A stretch of DNA of 64,000 nt from Cryphonectria parasitica EP155 (GCF_011745365.1 NW_024468917.1:2289501-2353500), one strand, 5' to 3'. Counted from the first letter of the stretch, positions 44,317 to 57,928 are shown. The notes: a model not told the origin generated them from the letters alone. A program made the numbers and translations.

Positions 44317-45390
44317 TCACCATTCTAACACACCACGATATCTCATCTGTCCATTTTCAATCTTGGAGAATGCCTGCTCCAGGCCCTCCTCTGTCATGGG
44401 GAATCTCTCCACCCAGGGCTTGATCCTGTTCTGAGCTGCAAAGTTGAGCATATCGATATGATTGCGCCTTGATGCTTCGGTAGAGGAGATGATGCGGTGC
44501 CCAGGCAAGATGAACGGCATGTACGGGATGCTCAGTGGCTGCTCCTGGATCGTCATGAGCACAATCCGTGCCATTCTGTTCAGGAGAGGCAGAATACTAT
44601 CCCAATTCGGCAGCACGTTGGATGTGACAAGAAGAACATCGACAGGTTTGCACCACTCCGGACCAGCCTGAGGGGGCGCTCTCACGATATCGCCTCCCAG
44701 CTTTCGAAACAAGGCCTCCTCATCCTCACCCGCGATGCAGTAGGCTTCGTCAGCGCCCAGCGCAAAGGCGTCTCGGACCTTCTGTGCGCCGTCCTCTTGT
44801 TGGCTCGACGCGAGCAGCGCAGTCACGCCACAGCCCATAGCCCGAGCGAACAAAACAGCCATGTGGCCGAGGCCGCCTACGCCGACGACGCCGACCCTGT
44901 CGTGCGGCCTCGTCTGCGCAGCATGCAGCGCCTCGTATACCGAAGCTCCGGCGCACATAAGGGGGCCCGCATCCACGGACGAGATCTCGTCCGGTATCGG
45001 GTAGGCGAACTCGGCGTCGATCACCCGGTAATCACCAAAGGCCCCTTGCTCCAGCTCCGAGTACGCGAAACCGCGCGCTTCTGCGCAGTACTGTCGGTAC
45101 CCGGACAGACAGGTCGTGCAGTGGCCGCACGAGCTGTGCAGCCAGCCCCAGCCGACGCGGTCGCCCGCCTTGATGCCGAGGACGGCAGACCCAACCTTCT
45201 CGACATGGCCGACGCCCTCGTGGCCCAGGCCGCAGCCCTTCCCCTTGGCGTGTACGTCGGTGTAGCAGAGCCCAGAGTGCGTCGTCTTGATCAGGATCTC
45301 GCGAGCGCCCACTGCGCGCTGTGTGGTCTTCTTGACGAATCGTCGCTCGTCGGCCGAGTAGGTGAAGATGGTGAGGGTCTGGGCGGCCAT
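44317..45390 (-). CDS. Zinc-dependent alcohol dehydrogenase (MDR family)
   Basis: This is a single-exon protein of 357 residues. The catalytic zinc site is GLCYTDVH with GHEGVG close behind; the loop between them is short (KGKGCGL). The structural zinc lobe is CGHCTTCLSGYRQYC, four Cys with 2-2-7 spacing. The Rossmann motif GVVGVGGLGHMAVLFARAMG binds NAD(P). The C-terminal RKIE-like region reads FSKIENGQMRYRGVL. It resembles fungal NADP-type alcohol or cinnamyl-alcohol dehydrogenases, which reduce aldehydes in the cytosol. The exact substrate is unknown. An oxidoreductase of this class could in principle reduce acetoin, but it lies 20 kb from the acetolactate pair and nothing else links them. 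The ATG at 45390 directly precedes the conserved start. Confidence 0.9.
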   Translation of the reverse strand: MAAQTLTIFTYSADERRFVKKTTQRAVGAREILIKTTHSGLCYTDVHAKGKGCGLGHEGVGHVEKVGSAVLGIKAGDRVGWGWLHSSCGHCTTCLSGYRQYCAEARGFAYSELEQGAFGDYRVIDAEFAYPIPDEISSVDAGPLMCAGASVYEALHAAQTRPHDRVGVVGVGGLGHMAVLFARAMGCGVTALLASSQQEDGAQKVRDAFALGADEAYCIAGEDEEALFRKLGGDIVRAPPQAGPEWCKPVDVLLVTSNVLPNWDSILPLLNRMARIVLMTIQEQPLSIPYMPFILPGHRIISSTEASRRNHIDMLNFAAQNRIKPWVERFPMTEEGLEQAFSKIENGQMRYRGVLEW

Positions 45391-48300
45391 TTTTGGTGAA
45401 ACACAATGAAATTAATAGGAATCTGTTTTAAAAGAAGCAATGAAGAGAGATGAGTGAGTGAGTAAGGTGCAGTGAGATGCCGGAGTACGGACAGAGATAG
45501 TAATAAGATCCAATTAAGCATAACGTAATGGGGATCGGAGTCTGTACAGGCCCCACCAGCACCTGGGCAGTAAATCCAAATGCCGGGGAAAGCATTGGCT
45601 CTACGAAGTATGCTGGATTACCACTCAAACACCTTGACACTCATTCATTGTCTCAAGTAGCTGTGGTGGGCTTAAGGAAATTGGTGTATATTTGGCTAGG
45701 TTACTTACTACCTGAACGAATGCTTCTGGTTTGCGTACTGGATATCATGGTGAGGTTGTCAAGATGGCTTTTCCTGCAAGGTCTATCCTGGGCTTCACGA
45801 CTGAGCTGGTAATCTGCTAGATGTGGGAATGAAACTCCAAGAGTGAACACAAGTGTCTGCATAAACTTGCAACAGTGATAAGAGAAGCTAGAGTTTGTGA
45901 GACAATGTTCATGTTCTGTCAGATGAATACTTAATAGTTAAGCAGGAAATGACATGCAACTAGGAAGGGTTGACCCCATGAAACACCCATTATATAGTTT
46001 AATACCCAAGCGAGGAACTCTTCTTCAGGGTGATGGCAACTTGGAAGTCTTCTTGATTTTCTGTTTGATACATGTAGACTTCTTACTAGGGTTGATAGCA
46101 AATGCAGTTTTGTATGTCTTTGTATATTCAGATGAACACTCCAGAGCCACATCTCTGCTGCAGACAATGTGGGTAATATGCACTGTGAGCAATACACAGA
46201 CAAAAGCTGCAGCCGCCTTTTCGTCTACATAGGCTGTAACATAGACGCTGAATTCTATGAACACATATATAATCTACAAGTCCACCTAAAGGATATTATT
46301 GACATGCCTCAAACAATGTCCCAGCTTTGGTGTCTTACTTCATGAAGTGGTCTGATGGAGTTGGGAAAATCAAACATCTAGTGTCTTATATTTTACTTCA
46401 GGATCCCAAATGAGACTCATCCTGAACTCACGGCTCACTCATTTACTTCTGAGCATTGCAGACGTGGACTCGTTGATCATGTTCATTATGCCGGAAATGG
46501 AGATATGTTGGTTGATAGACAAAGATTTCTCTTGAACGCTTTTCAGCATATGAATCAGACTATAAGCAGACTCGTTTCAAGTAAAAATATTTACAGTCTT
46601 ATTTCCCTACAATACATTCTATAACGAGCTTCCAGTCTGAGAGAAACAGTGCTGTTGCCACGAGTTGGGCCCAAATGATGAACGGATCACGTTCCTAAGA
46701 CTTATGGATCCTCTCAATCGATATGCCAACAAGAGTCTCGCATCTTTAAAGACAGCTACAACACACAGTTTAACCAAGCTTATTTGTTTGTCCATCCTCC
46801 ATCTGTCTTTCCACTTTGCAAGTGCTCAAAATCTCGAGTCATCACTTCAAACGTTGTCATGGAATCTCAAGCAACTCCAGCAATCTTCAACCTGAAGACA
46901 AGGCCAGCATTGGAGAACGAGGCAGAGGGCTACTGATCATAGGACTATGACCATGTATCATTTATATCATGAGCATGGCACTCCAGCTCACTGGGCGATA
47001 TCCGCACGCGCTGAGTGGTAGAGGCTGACCGTCGAGACACACCAGAAGAGGTATTACGTCTTGGACGAAAGTATCATCACATGACTCCTTCCCGGCGTCC
47101 CTCCCTCCTTTTGCCCCTTCCACACGCGCCGCAGCCTTATCATCACGCAAGCCCACCTAGGTGTCAAGGCTGGCTCATGGCAGCAAGCCTACTCCCAATG
47201 CCTGGAGAATAAGTCTATCAGCAACCATCCACCGCTGAGAGATGAGAATCGCAGGACAACAAGGCGACATCGGTACTGTATCACTTCCTTGGGGAGCTCT
47301 CGCACCTATAGCTTTGTTTCTTAGGCGCCAGATTGTTCCCATCTCCTGTGCCCATTCTACGATGGCTTAGATCTTTCATGAGATCTCGGAAGTAGCGATT
47401 TCAGATCTACGCGGTTGGTCTGCTCCTTGACATCTATAATAGATGATGACCATCATCTACAAATCGTCTTCTCTCGACCATGCGCAGGAACGAAATCAGT
47501 ATTGGTCCGGACGAAGCTGGTGCATGAATGCTAGCTGATGTGGCCCCAACCAACATTGCCGAGTCACGCACGCACAGTGCACTGTTGGTTGAAGCGCGCA
47601 CCTTCGTGCTCTGAAACGATATTTATAAGATCGTAACAGCCCAGGGAAACACAGGCTTTCCACTGGCCTCAATATATTAGTCCTCAGTTCGCTCTTTGCA
47701 TGGCTTCTGTTCATTGTTTGCTTTTTAGGATAGGGAACATGTATCCTTTTTTTCATCTCCATATAGCTGCGTTGCCGCTTCTAGATGTCATGATATTCGA
47801 ACTAAGGTATGGCGGACCCATCGTTCTTCACGAAGAGCTCGTCAGAGAGCCAAGACGACCCTGCAGCAAGATAGACGTAGACAAGAGCCCAGGCTCATTG
47901 TGCACCCAGACTAGACCAAGACATTGAGGAACTCGCCTGATAGGCTCACTAACGCTAAAGGTACATTCAGATCTCGGCGAGACAACCCCTGCGTTAGACC
48001 TGGCAGGAGAGACGAAGGGGCTGGTCAAGAGAGACATTTCCCGCAGGGCACTCGCGAACAGGAATCGATTGGAGGATTGGTATCGAGACGCTAAGTTTTC
48101 TCGTCTGCCTAGCTCCCTGAGACGGATGGATCGAAGAGAAATGCACAGCAACTGCTGTGCCGATTTTTAGGTTACCCAGCGTCTTAGCCGCGTAATAATT
48201 GCCCATGCATAGCCTGCAGTGGTGAGACTTAGAGGTCGGCTAGTCAGGGGCAAACTTTGATCATCAAGCGAGCGCAAGAAAATAGGACGAAGAAGCATTC

Positions 48301-51300
48301 GGGCGCTCGTCCTACGCAGCGTGCTGGGCAAGGAAGAAAGAGGTAGCCACAACGACGTGTAGGATAAGTTGAGAAAAGCGCAGATCTCGGCGGGCGTGTA
48401 TCCCATAGTAGCCGTGATTGCATGGTTACAACTGTCCGTTGGGTGGACAAACTGGTGAAATCTTTCGCCTTCTCGCCTTACTAGCAGGGCGCACCGCGCT
48501 TATTTTTTCCAGGCAACATCACCTACCGACAGCCCAGAAAGAGGTGCATGTTTCTTCTTCGACGTGACCAGGAGCGGCGACATGAAGGCTGCATATCCAA
48601 AAATAAAACACCTCAGGATGAAATGAGTTACTTGACCCGTCATGTTAAATCGCGCGAATGAATTTCGCCATTGGAGGAAAATGCGCCGCCAATAGGATTT
48701 CGAGAAACTAAGGGAAATTGTTCACACATTCTCCGGTTCGTCGCGGGTCCTTAGGCTTCCCTAGCAGGCAAGGCATACTCATACGCGGGGCACTCTAGCA
48801 GCATTGCTGCTGCAGGTGAGCCGCATTGGAATATCGTGGCTTATTGCACCACACCACTTACTTGTGCATGCAGCCTAGAGACGCAAGCCCAAGTGATCAA
48901 CGGACCTGCGGCACAGAGACCGCGGCAAAGGATCTGAACACACAGTGTCCATGTTTTGGGGGCGAATCTAGCTGCAGAAATCCATCTGGATGGGAAGCCG
49001 ATGCAACACGGCGATTAGGCATGCAAGATTTCACCAGCGGCCTGACAGAGGGCCAGTCTGCCCACGTCGCATCACTGCTGCCATGTGAGATTTCCGCAAA
49101 GCAAGGTCTAGAAGGATCAAGAACCGACTTTCTAGGATATGGCACATTCGTCTTGTGTAGTGTGGCACAGCCTCGGGACCATCTGTGCTCTCGGTCCCCA
49201 AAAACAACCAGAAGAAGAAAAGAAAAAGCACAAAAAAAACAACGTCTTTCTTTGGAGAACGCTCGAGGCTTGAGACATTCCTGGACTAGGCAACTGAGCA
49301 TGCTTGGTCCGTCAAGGGAAATCTTTGACGTCGCTTATCGAGTTTCCCAGGTGAGGAGAGCCAGCACACTTGAGAAGACCAGCGACCTTGCACCTGTGTC
49401 ATCTGGAGTCATATTCATGTAACGTCACTGCTGGCTGGTTCTTTGACTGCCATCGCCCAGATTTCGTCCGAATGATGCATCGACTCGTATTAAGATAGAA
49501 AAGGAAAACGCCAAATTGACAATCCTGCTGCGCTGACTAAACAAAGGCTTGGTCGGCAGCCAGCGACATGATGTCGCCAGTCTGAAAGTCGTCCCGATCA
49601 CGAACAAGAGAACACGAGTGATAGGAATCTGGGCCGGAAGGCGCTCGACGGAGCCACTTGACCAAGCCACTATTCTGCACGGAGGTGGCGATGACAGCAC
49701 AGTCAGCCCGTTTATGATAGCGTAAGGAGTCTCAGACTTCTGAGTATGGCACCAGCGCGGCAGCGCTGGAAGCGCCGGCCGAAGACGCGGGCTCGGTGAC
49801 CACTTTGGTCACCCTTGAACCTGGTCAACCACGAGGACTCGCCGCCCCAGCAGCAATGGTAGAAATGAATCAAGGCACTTCGATGATGTAGCGTTGTACA
49901 TCCTCGCTGTGCTTTCACATGGAAAACGGGATCAAGAACGGGCCAGATTAGGCCAGACCAGGTTCAATGGACACGGATACAATCCAGGTTGCAGTAGAGG
50001 CGAAGCGGCCGCTGAGGTCTCGAGGGTAGCACCGAAGAATCCGTCGGTCAGGGTGAAGCTGGGTGGACAATCCTTGAAAGCAGCCGCTTCAGGCCATCAA
50101 TTGGCTGGGCCCAGGAAATACCATGATGAGAACGACGGTGGAGCATCTGTCTCCTTTGGCCCTGATGGCGTGATATTCAATGACAGCGCCCTGAGAGGAC
50201 TCACCAAAGCCACGTGCTCCTGTGCCATAATAATCTCTCACCCTGAGATAGTAAAGATGCCAGTTGATAGTTCCCCCGTCTTCCAACGGAAGATTTTGGG
50301 GGCCGAACCTAAGGCACTTGCCTCGGAGTCACGACGGTGTGTACCAGATACCGCAGTGTCGGGTCAAAAAATGAGCTTCGATCAGGTGGCAAAAACTAGA
50401 TTCTTCGAGGTACTGTCGTCTTCTGTGTCCCCCATGCCACGCATGTTTAGAAATCATCACCGTGGGAGCCATAAGAGTCATTATTGACTACCTGGCTTGG
50501 GGGCTAGTATCTTGATCAAGCTCGAGGATGGGAGGCTGAGTGCCGAATCGAAGCAGCCGTCGTTGGTGGCTGCCTCGGCAAAGTCCCTGCCAACACAGTG
50601 AGATAGACTGCTTAGAGGTCAGCGGACAGATGCATCGACCATGGAGCTTGAACGAGAAGCGAGAGAGGGAGAGAGAAGGAGAGGGTGAGAGAGTAGTGAG
50701 ATAGTGAGAGGTGAGAATGAGAAAGTGAGTGAGAGAAGGGGCCAGGGGATGCTGTGATAGGGGTTGGGGGCCAAGAGGAGCATGCGATTAGGAACCGAGG
50801 GATTTGTGGGGTTCCGCAGGCTGACGTTGATGACGAGACTTTGAGTACGGAAAAAGCTACTCAGCTGCTATCCATAGATGATGAGCTCAAGAAGCCAGAG
50901 CTCTTGTTGCGAATGATGCTAGGCACCAAAGTCCGAAGATTCAACGTCTCAACAGAACGGTGGGGAGAGAAGAAGAAGGATAGGGTCTAGCGCTGATTAT
51001 TGAAGTTGTACGTCGTAGGAAAAAGAAATGCCCCCAGATGGAGAAGGCCAAACTGTCATCACGGGCGCCGTGCTCCAGATCTGGAATATCCTCTACCAAG
51101 ATGAACAATCAAACTCGACCTCATCTGGGCACAAGGTGTCGTTGTCATCCTGGACACGATGTCGTTGCGGTTCTCGTGATCAACCGGCGTGCATGAGACT
51201 AGCGTGGTTTCTGCCTGAAAATGAGAGGTGCGAGATCATATGATCCAGAGTGGAGGGTGATCATTAAGCAACTTATCCATGAGATCTTGCAGTAGTTCCA

Positions 51301-53894
51301 TGCCCTCCTGGGCAAGAGTGCTTTTATCGACAAGGGACATCCGGATCTGGTCGTATAGGAGTGTCTGAGGTTGGAGTGTCGTATTGTCCAGGACACAGAA
51401 AAAGAGAAATTAAAAATCTAAAAAAATTAAGCACCGGCAACCTTCGGGGCATATGAGATCAGGATGGGCCCGTGCAGTCAGTCGTTGGTTGGCTGGTGGT
51501 GCTGCTGCACTGCACAGCCACCAACAAGACTAAACAACTCCCCTGTGAGCCCCGGAGCCACTTCTGCGACTAGCGGCTGGAGCCGTTCGTCCAGGGCAAC
51601 GGCGATCTGCAGCAGACTCTGAAGCCCAGTAATTGGACCGTGTCCGAGACAAAGGCACCAAAGCCCCACCAAATCCCAAAGACTTGGGTGTCGAGAGTCG
51701 GAACGGGGGAGGATTTGTATCCGCATGAGATCTTGAGCAGGAGTCGAACCATTGATTGGCTAATGACAGAATTGCATACCCTTGGTGCAAGTGCTGCTTG
51801 TGAGCTTCTGTGGATCGTTGGATCCGGAGTGGCGGCCGAAGATACAAATTGATATCTGTACGTTGGGACATCGGCAAAGTCATGCCGGGGAGGCCGCTTC
51901 GTCCTCGAGCTAGCAACCATGGTGATATGTGCTGCACAATGCCCCCACCAGAAATCCGTGACAAGCGAGAGATGGAGGGAGAGAAGGGGAATAACAAAGG
52001 GATGTGATTGGGGAAAAGCTCAGCTACCAGGGCAATTGAGCATCCGGATTCGTGCGACGTTACCCATAACAAAAAGGCGGTGGCGATTTAGGGCTGACCC
52101 GAGAACACAGTCCCTGCACCACAACCTCCAACCGTGAGTCTAAGACCTTGCAACCGGGAGAGTGCATGAAGGTATACTATCTGCGGGGCCTTCTCACAAG
52201 AGGCCTCTTTATCGTCTTTATCTTGCTGTATAGCTTCAGTATGTATTTTAGGTAAAACCAACGGCGAAACGGCAGGCGAAGACTATCAGCTTGAGGTTGT
52301 GATCGGGAAGACAAGCGCGTCAGTGAGGGTCATGTAGGTCTCGTGTTCACGATCGTATGAATAAGCCGAGCATGAGGTAGCGTCGGCCGTACATGACAGA
52401 TGGACCCGGGTAAGCTTGGAAAGAATGAATTCAGGGTCCAGTCAGCAGCACGGCAGCAAGATATTGGGATTTCACTGTCAGTTCTCAGAGAAGCCACACC
52501 TACGTCATCAATCCTGATTGAGAGTCTGGAAAACGATGTGACGCTGTTGATGTCGTCCCCAAAAACATCACTCGTAGCAAGGAGGTTCGCACTCGACATT
52601 CTGGCCATATGCTGAGCATGATGGTTGAGAGTTGGCGATTATTGCTGGACATGCCGAGATTTCAGGCAACAATATACAGCACATGCGGGAATTGAGTCAC
52701 TAATTACTCTCAAATGTCACGCGCAAACAGTGGGCAGTGCTGCTGGCTGGTGCGTTGCTGCTAGATCTGGCCTGGTTTGAACGGAGCACTGGAGTTAAAC
52801 AAGATGAGAGATCTAGATGGAGATTCAATTTAGCCAGTCCGTCTGCTTCGAGAATATACCCCCCAGTGGTCGGTGACGTACTTGAGGGGAAATCTGCGTA
52901 AGTTTCCCTAACGTGGAGGCCACTCAACGAGTGTGCATCTCTTTCTCGGCTGGAACTGGTGGAACTGTGCGTATGGACAATGTATGTGTATTAATAGGCC
53001 TCGTAAAAATTCTCAACAGAGCAGTGCCTGCGACAGCATAGGGTGTTACATTCGCAATGCAATGCAGCTGTAGCCTGTTGAAGTTTGAAGGTGCATCCTT
53101 GAGCTGTTTAGGTATGGGGTAGGTCCCTTCCACATTTGGCGTGGCTTGAGCTGGTGGGTCAATTTGGGCGGTTTGTGCACCACTCTAGCACCTTCCACTG
53201 ACGTTTCCAAAACATGACACAGCGGCGGCAAGTACCGTTTCCAATGTCTCTGGAAGCTGCGACACACTGACAAGTTATTCTCTAGCAGAAACCCCCGAGC
53301 CCCCCCCCCCAACCATCCCAACCGCAGCCGATACTCATAGGAGACACAACAATCTCTACTATGTGTGAACTTGGTCTAAGTCTGCCACAATACAGAGGGC
53401 GAAGACGTCAATGATGTCTACCCAACAATCAATATCAACCAACACCACCGACGTGTCCTGTTCGGCTCCAACAGACCGATCCTTGACCCATAAATCTTTT
53501 CAGCAGCCACACAATGTGCTCAAGAAGGGGTCCAGGTTCCAGTATCCAGAGACGGATGACTGTCTTCTTGCAGTAGAAGAATTTGGACGCCTGGATGATC
53601 GCGCTTAATCACCAGTGGACTGATGCCTCCCCCAAGATCGGTTGTGCTAGCTTTGCACTGGGCGTAAGCCGGCCAATGCGGTGTTGAAGCGCACCATTGC
53701 GGAGCACCTCGCGCATGATGTAGCCGACTCTGTGACACCACCACTCAACCACCACTCGATGTTCCCGGCCAGTCGGTACTAGAACTACTGCACGCTGCAT
53801 AGATCCTCACTTGGCATCTCCCTGCTGCCTTCAGCCTTATGCAGTCAGCAAACTCCACCGCACAACACTAACACACCAGCACGAGAGAGAAAGA

Positions 53895-53908
53895 GGGGGG
53901 GGGGGGGG
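53895..53908. repeat. G14 homopolymer
   Basis: Fourteen G follow a GAGAGAGAAAGA stretch and precede a (CT)n tract at about 53927-53947. Confidence 0.9.
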
Positions 53909-53926
53909 AGAACTCATGACAGTCTG

Positions 53927-53947
53927 TCTCTCTCTCTCTCTCTCTCT
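53927..53947. repeat. (CT)n microsatellite
   Basis: About ten CT units are seen directly in intergenic DNA. Confidence 0.9.
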
Positions 53948-55498
53948 TTCTCAGGGGCCTTTCGCCACCACTTCCGCTTTGGCGTGCTCCCAAACTACCA
54001 CGGGCCGTCATCGTCCCTAGCCACAAACGTAGACACAAACGCGAGCCGACCAACGCATTGCTGATGACATCTGAACCCACCTTCCTGGCCGACCCTTGTG
54101 GTGGACCATATGGCGTGTCCGGGGTGAAAAGAACTGCCATTCGAGGAGACGAGTTTCCAGGGGAAGAAATTTGATCTCGATAAATCCCTGGCAGTGGAGA
54201 AAACCATAAGATGTCTGGTCCAGTTGGTCCCCTGCCATAGGCCATGCCTGCCGCAGCCCCCGTCCCGGACGAGCAATCCTCCTGGCACAGCAATCCATGA
54301 TCACCACGATGACCGCCAAACGGACAATGCTGCAAGAACTCCTCCATCCTACTGGATTGCAAACGGTTGGTGAGGGGTCTTCATGTGATTTCGCCTACCA
54401 CAATTCGCACAAAATTCGCTGGCTTCTCTGGCCACACCTGCACAGTGATGGCTCATCGTAAGCGTGCTCCTCGCTGCACTCTTGATCCGCAATATTCGCT
54501 CAGCCACGAGCGCTAGCACATCTATGGATAGGTTTTTCCCAGCAAACAGCAAATCCTTGGTCTCCATCTGGAGCCAAACAAGCTATCTTATCGATATTGC
54601 AGATCTGGCAATACATGGTGAGCTAAGACGAATTCGCCCTGCTGTAGAAGTCTTGTTACGCTGGGAGCCATTGTCCTCTGTGGCGAAGTTGTCACCCCGG
54701 GGTGTCACCAAGATAGCCCTTCACGTCGCAACCCTATTGTCGGTCGAGGCACCAGCGTGACAGTGACACCAGTTCGCGCAGAACATTTCCTTCAGCTCCA
54801 GGGCGATTAGCCTTCATGTGCTGGTGGTATGAACCTTTCATTACACACCATCAGTCCTGGAATGTGCCTTACCCAAGTCGGCTGTTGTCATGATTTGGCT
54901 GAAGTAGGATGCGCAGTCCAAGGCATTTCAAACCTCGATACGAACACCTGCCTGGCCATTGCTCTTCTTGCATCGATCCTTTATGAGCCAGGGCCGAGTA
55001 TTCTATGCATCTCCCGCGGCACTGCGACCAAGCCATGTCAGATTTTGGGTGTCGTGGCGTCGCACGGTGCATTAACCGCTATGGTTTCTATGCTACCGTA
55101 TCTGATAGGCCCTGGCAGCGCGTTGTCGCACAAGGTCTTCGGGGCCGGCTCCCATGCCCGGCTCGGGACCGTCCTACTGGGACCTCTTACTCCCTCGCCT
55201 AATCGGGACGGAATGGCAGGAATGGGGAAGGTTCAGATCAATGAAACACCTGTTAAGGACATTTATCAACTGAGTGGCTGCGACACCCATTCTTACTTTG
55301 TTTTGAGGGCTGCCTGATCTTTGAGGAGACCGAGAGATCGACCGAGTGAGTGTGTTAGTTCTTTAGACGCGCAGTAGTCTGATTAACTTCTGGTCACCGA
55401 GACAGGGCACAGCAGTGAAACGGGAACACAGCGCAGGGCTGAAGTTGTAATTCGCTGTACTTTCCAGAATTACAAATTACACGCTCGAGACCCCGTCC

Positions 55499-55501
<3 letters not shown>

Positions 55502-55533
<32 letters not shown>

Positions 55534-55555
55534 GTGTGTGTGTGTGTGTGTGTGT
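55502..55555. repeat. Compound (CT)n(TG)n microsatellite
   Basis: About fourteen CT units run straight into about eleven TG units. Such tracts can form non-B DNA and vary in length between strains. Confidence 0.95.
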
Positions 55556-56266
55556 CCGTGAGAATCAACGCCTACCTGTCAGCCATACTTACGTTGCAGC
55601 ATGGGGCCAGACTTATAACTAGCCAGAACCACTTTATTGAGTAGTAAGTGCTGTGCGTTTTCTAGGCGAATGGAGTCGTGTTGGGTGAGACCAGGGGGTA
55701 GCAAAGGAAAAGAAGATGAAGAGCGAATGGATTGAATGTCCGTAGCCGAAACGGTCGACCCAAAACGGTGCTGGCTCGAAAACACTGCTTCTTTAGGCTA
55801 GCGACACAGGTCAGCTACGACGCACCGCATCCTCTCGCCCAGTGGATGGGGTGTACTACGGTACCTGGCTAGGGTGTGGGATGAGGGTACCTTGGGACTG
55901 CGGTACGTACCTTTTCCCGACTAGATCCCAAATCTGTCTATAGCCCTGGCCCTGCAGCTGCAGGGGTCGAGGATCGGTTCTTGTCATTCAGTCACTGGAC
56001 AATTAGGATCGAATCCCAGTTCTTGTTCCTTTTTCACCCCGCCCCAGCACCCCACGTTTGTTTCCTCCTCGCAAAGACCAGCTCACCAAAACACCCTCCT
56101 CTCATCATCACCATGATTATGACTGTCCAGTGTGAGAATCAGCGCGCAACCCCCAAATTCGAGCTCACGACTTCCTCCTCAATCTCCCCCCCCTTTACCC
56201 TCCATCCATCCCCCCAATCGCCCGGCTGCGCCTTCGCCGAAGCTGCTCGGCATATGGCCCTGGGGT

Positions 56267-56282
56267 GGGGGGGGGGGGGGGG
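56267..56282. repeat. G16 homopolymer
   Basis: Sixteen consecutive G preceded by TGGGGT are seen directly in intergenic DNA. Confidence 0.9.
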
Positions 56283-57679
56283 TTGAACATCAGGCTGGAG
56301 TTTGGGGGTGTCTGTGTGCTTGTGGTGTGTCGTGGGTTTCGTAATCCGCTGCTGAGGTGCGATGCCTTGTGGGTACAAGCAGATTTATGGTTGATGCTGT
56401 GTATGTATCCTTGGGTGGGTTAAACGAGATCTGGGTGTAACAGGTACGTACAGGAAGTATCGCCGCCCTGTTTCCTAACGAGAGATGTTCGCCCAGAAAC
56501 GGCGCGCATAGCGTTGCAGTCCAGGGCGGCGCGACCCAAGGGCGCGACAGAGGGGAGAGAGACATATCCGGTACGTACAGATGACACCTGCAGCAGTAGC
56601 ACCGGCAACCCAACATCACCTGCAAAAAAGACCCAACGCAAGGTGAGGAGAGGAGGAGGAACAACACAAAGAAGAAAAAGTCTCGCTCGTATCTCATACC
56701 TCAGGCTCAAAACGATCATCGTACTCTTCCAACGTACCACTCTCGTACAGCTGCCCTGGCTTCCAGCAAGATCCCATGTCACCCTTCCTCTTCCTCATAC
56801 CTGCAAGGCACCTGTGCCCTGCGCCTCACTCTACACCGGCCGGCACCTGCATCTTCCTGCAGTCTTAGTACCTGGCCAGGTATAGACATACAAAGAACAG
56901 ACTGAAGGAGGGGGGGAACAGAGAAAAGAGGCACAGACAGACAAAACAGCCAGCCCAGCCAGACACTCGCTGCGCATCTCTGGATCAGTCATCCGGGAGT
57001 CAGACGTGTGTACTGCCGTTACCTTGTCACTCTTGTCACTCGCCGACTCTCTCCCTCCTCCTTACCCGGCAAGACTTGTATGGCTGCGGGTGCTGCTGCT
57101 GCCTTAGTGGGTCAGGCAGTCCTCCTTGACCTTGGACAACCACCTGCTGGCTGTCTTCTTCCTTTCCCTTCTCTTTCCTCCCACACGCACATCCCTCCCC
57201 CCCCCCCCTCTTCTTCCTGACCAACTTCAGGTCACCAGGCCACAAATTTATAAGGCTGCGATGCCTTCCTGCTTTCGTGGCTCTCTGATCTGCCTCAGTC
57301 CCTACCATCTCTTCCCTTTTCTTCTACATCAGGTCATATGAACTGCGTCCACTCGCTAGTTTTCCTAGTCTGGATCTTTTTCTTGTCGCCTGTTCCTGTT
57401 TTGACTCATCCCTGTGCTATATTCGTCTCATTGCCTGGCGTTGTCTTCCTCATACGCGTTGCTTCCAACCTATATACGACGACATCTGCCTGAACTCTCG
57501 GTCATCAGGCCACACGACCCTATCAACAACCTCTCAGAGCATCACCAAACCTTACACATACACACGCGTGTGCACACATATACACGCTCACTTTCTTTCT
57601 CTCTGTGTATCTGTCTCACATATATACACACATACTCTCTCCTTCTCTTTCTCTTCATCCCTTCTCGCCACCCATCACC

Positions 57680-57928
57680 ATGTGCTTCCAGCTGGTTGAG
57701 CTGTACGCGGCATGCCGCTGCCCGTACTACACGCATGCCGTCGATCGATGCAGCCTCTACCCGAACCACAACATAACGCAGAGGATCATCCTGGTCGGCT
57801 ATGCCTGCACGGCCCACGGACAGAGTCGAGGCTCCCGTCAAGACCGTGCCTACTATGATCAACAGAACTACTCGGATTCGGGATACGCGAGCGGACACTC
57901 TCACAAGAGCAGCCACCGTCACCGGTGA
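57680..57928 (+). CDS. Small Cys/His-containing conserved fungal protein
   Basis: This is a single-exon protein of 82 residues. The start MCFQLVELYAACRC is typical of a group of short hypothetical proteins widespread in filamentous ascomycetes, which share M-C-x-Q/E-L-x-E-x-Y followed by C-x-C and a later CxxH. Here the Cys/His residues (C2, C12, C14, His19, C24, C47 and nearby His) could bind a metal. The C-terminal third is Ser/His/Arg-rich and disordered (HKSSHRHR). No signal peptide or membrane segment is present. The function is unknown. It stands alone in about 18 kb of gene-poor DNA and has a long CT-rich upstream region with CACACA and CT repeats, suggesting a long leader and strong or complex control. 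Confidence 0.72.
   Translation: MCFQLVELYAACRCPYYTHAVDRCSLYPNHNITQRIILVGYACTAHGQSRGSRQDRAYYDQQNYSDSGYASGHSHKSSHRHR

Larger units (their letters stand above)
45391..57679. other. Long gene-poor region
   Basis: No gene can be supported in 12.3 kb. Part (46000-46650) is AT-rich. The rest has ordinary base composition with many overlapping short frames that show no motif and no consistent splice pattern. From about 53 kb microsatellites and homopolymers become frequent, and from 56.9 kb the sequence is CT-rich, probably leader of the gene at 57680. Decayed transposon or pseudogene sequence is possible but I cannot identify it. Confidence 0.45.

Noticed and set aside
4497..45399. Several long frames opposite the dehydrogenase, glucanase and Boi-like genes
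   Set aside because: Each mirrors a real exon on the other strand and lacks conserved domains.
49894..50487. 197-codon plus-strand frame
   Set aside because: It shows no motif, no family resemblance and no splice context; composition looks random.
54829..55317. 162-codon plus-strand frame
   Set aside because: It has some hydrophobic stretches but no conserved pattern, and overlapping frames are similarly open.
56005..56020. GGATCGAATCCC resembling a tRNA T-arm
   Set aside because: There is one mismatch to the B box and no matching D-arm or acceptor stem within 75 bases.
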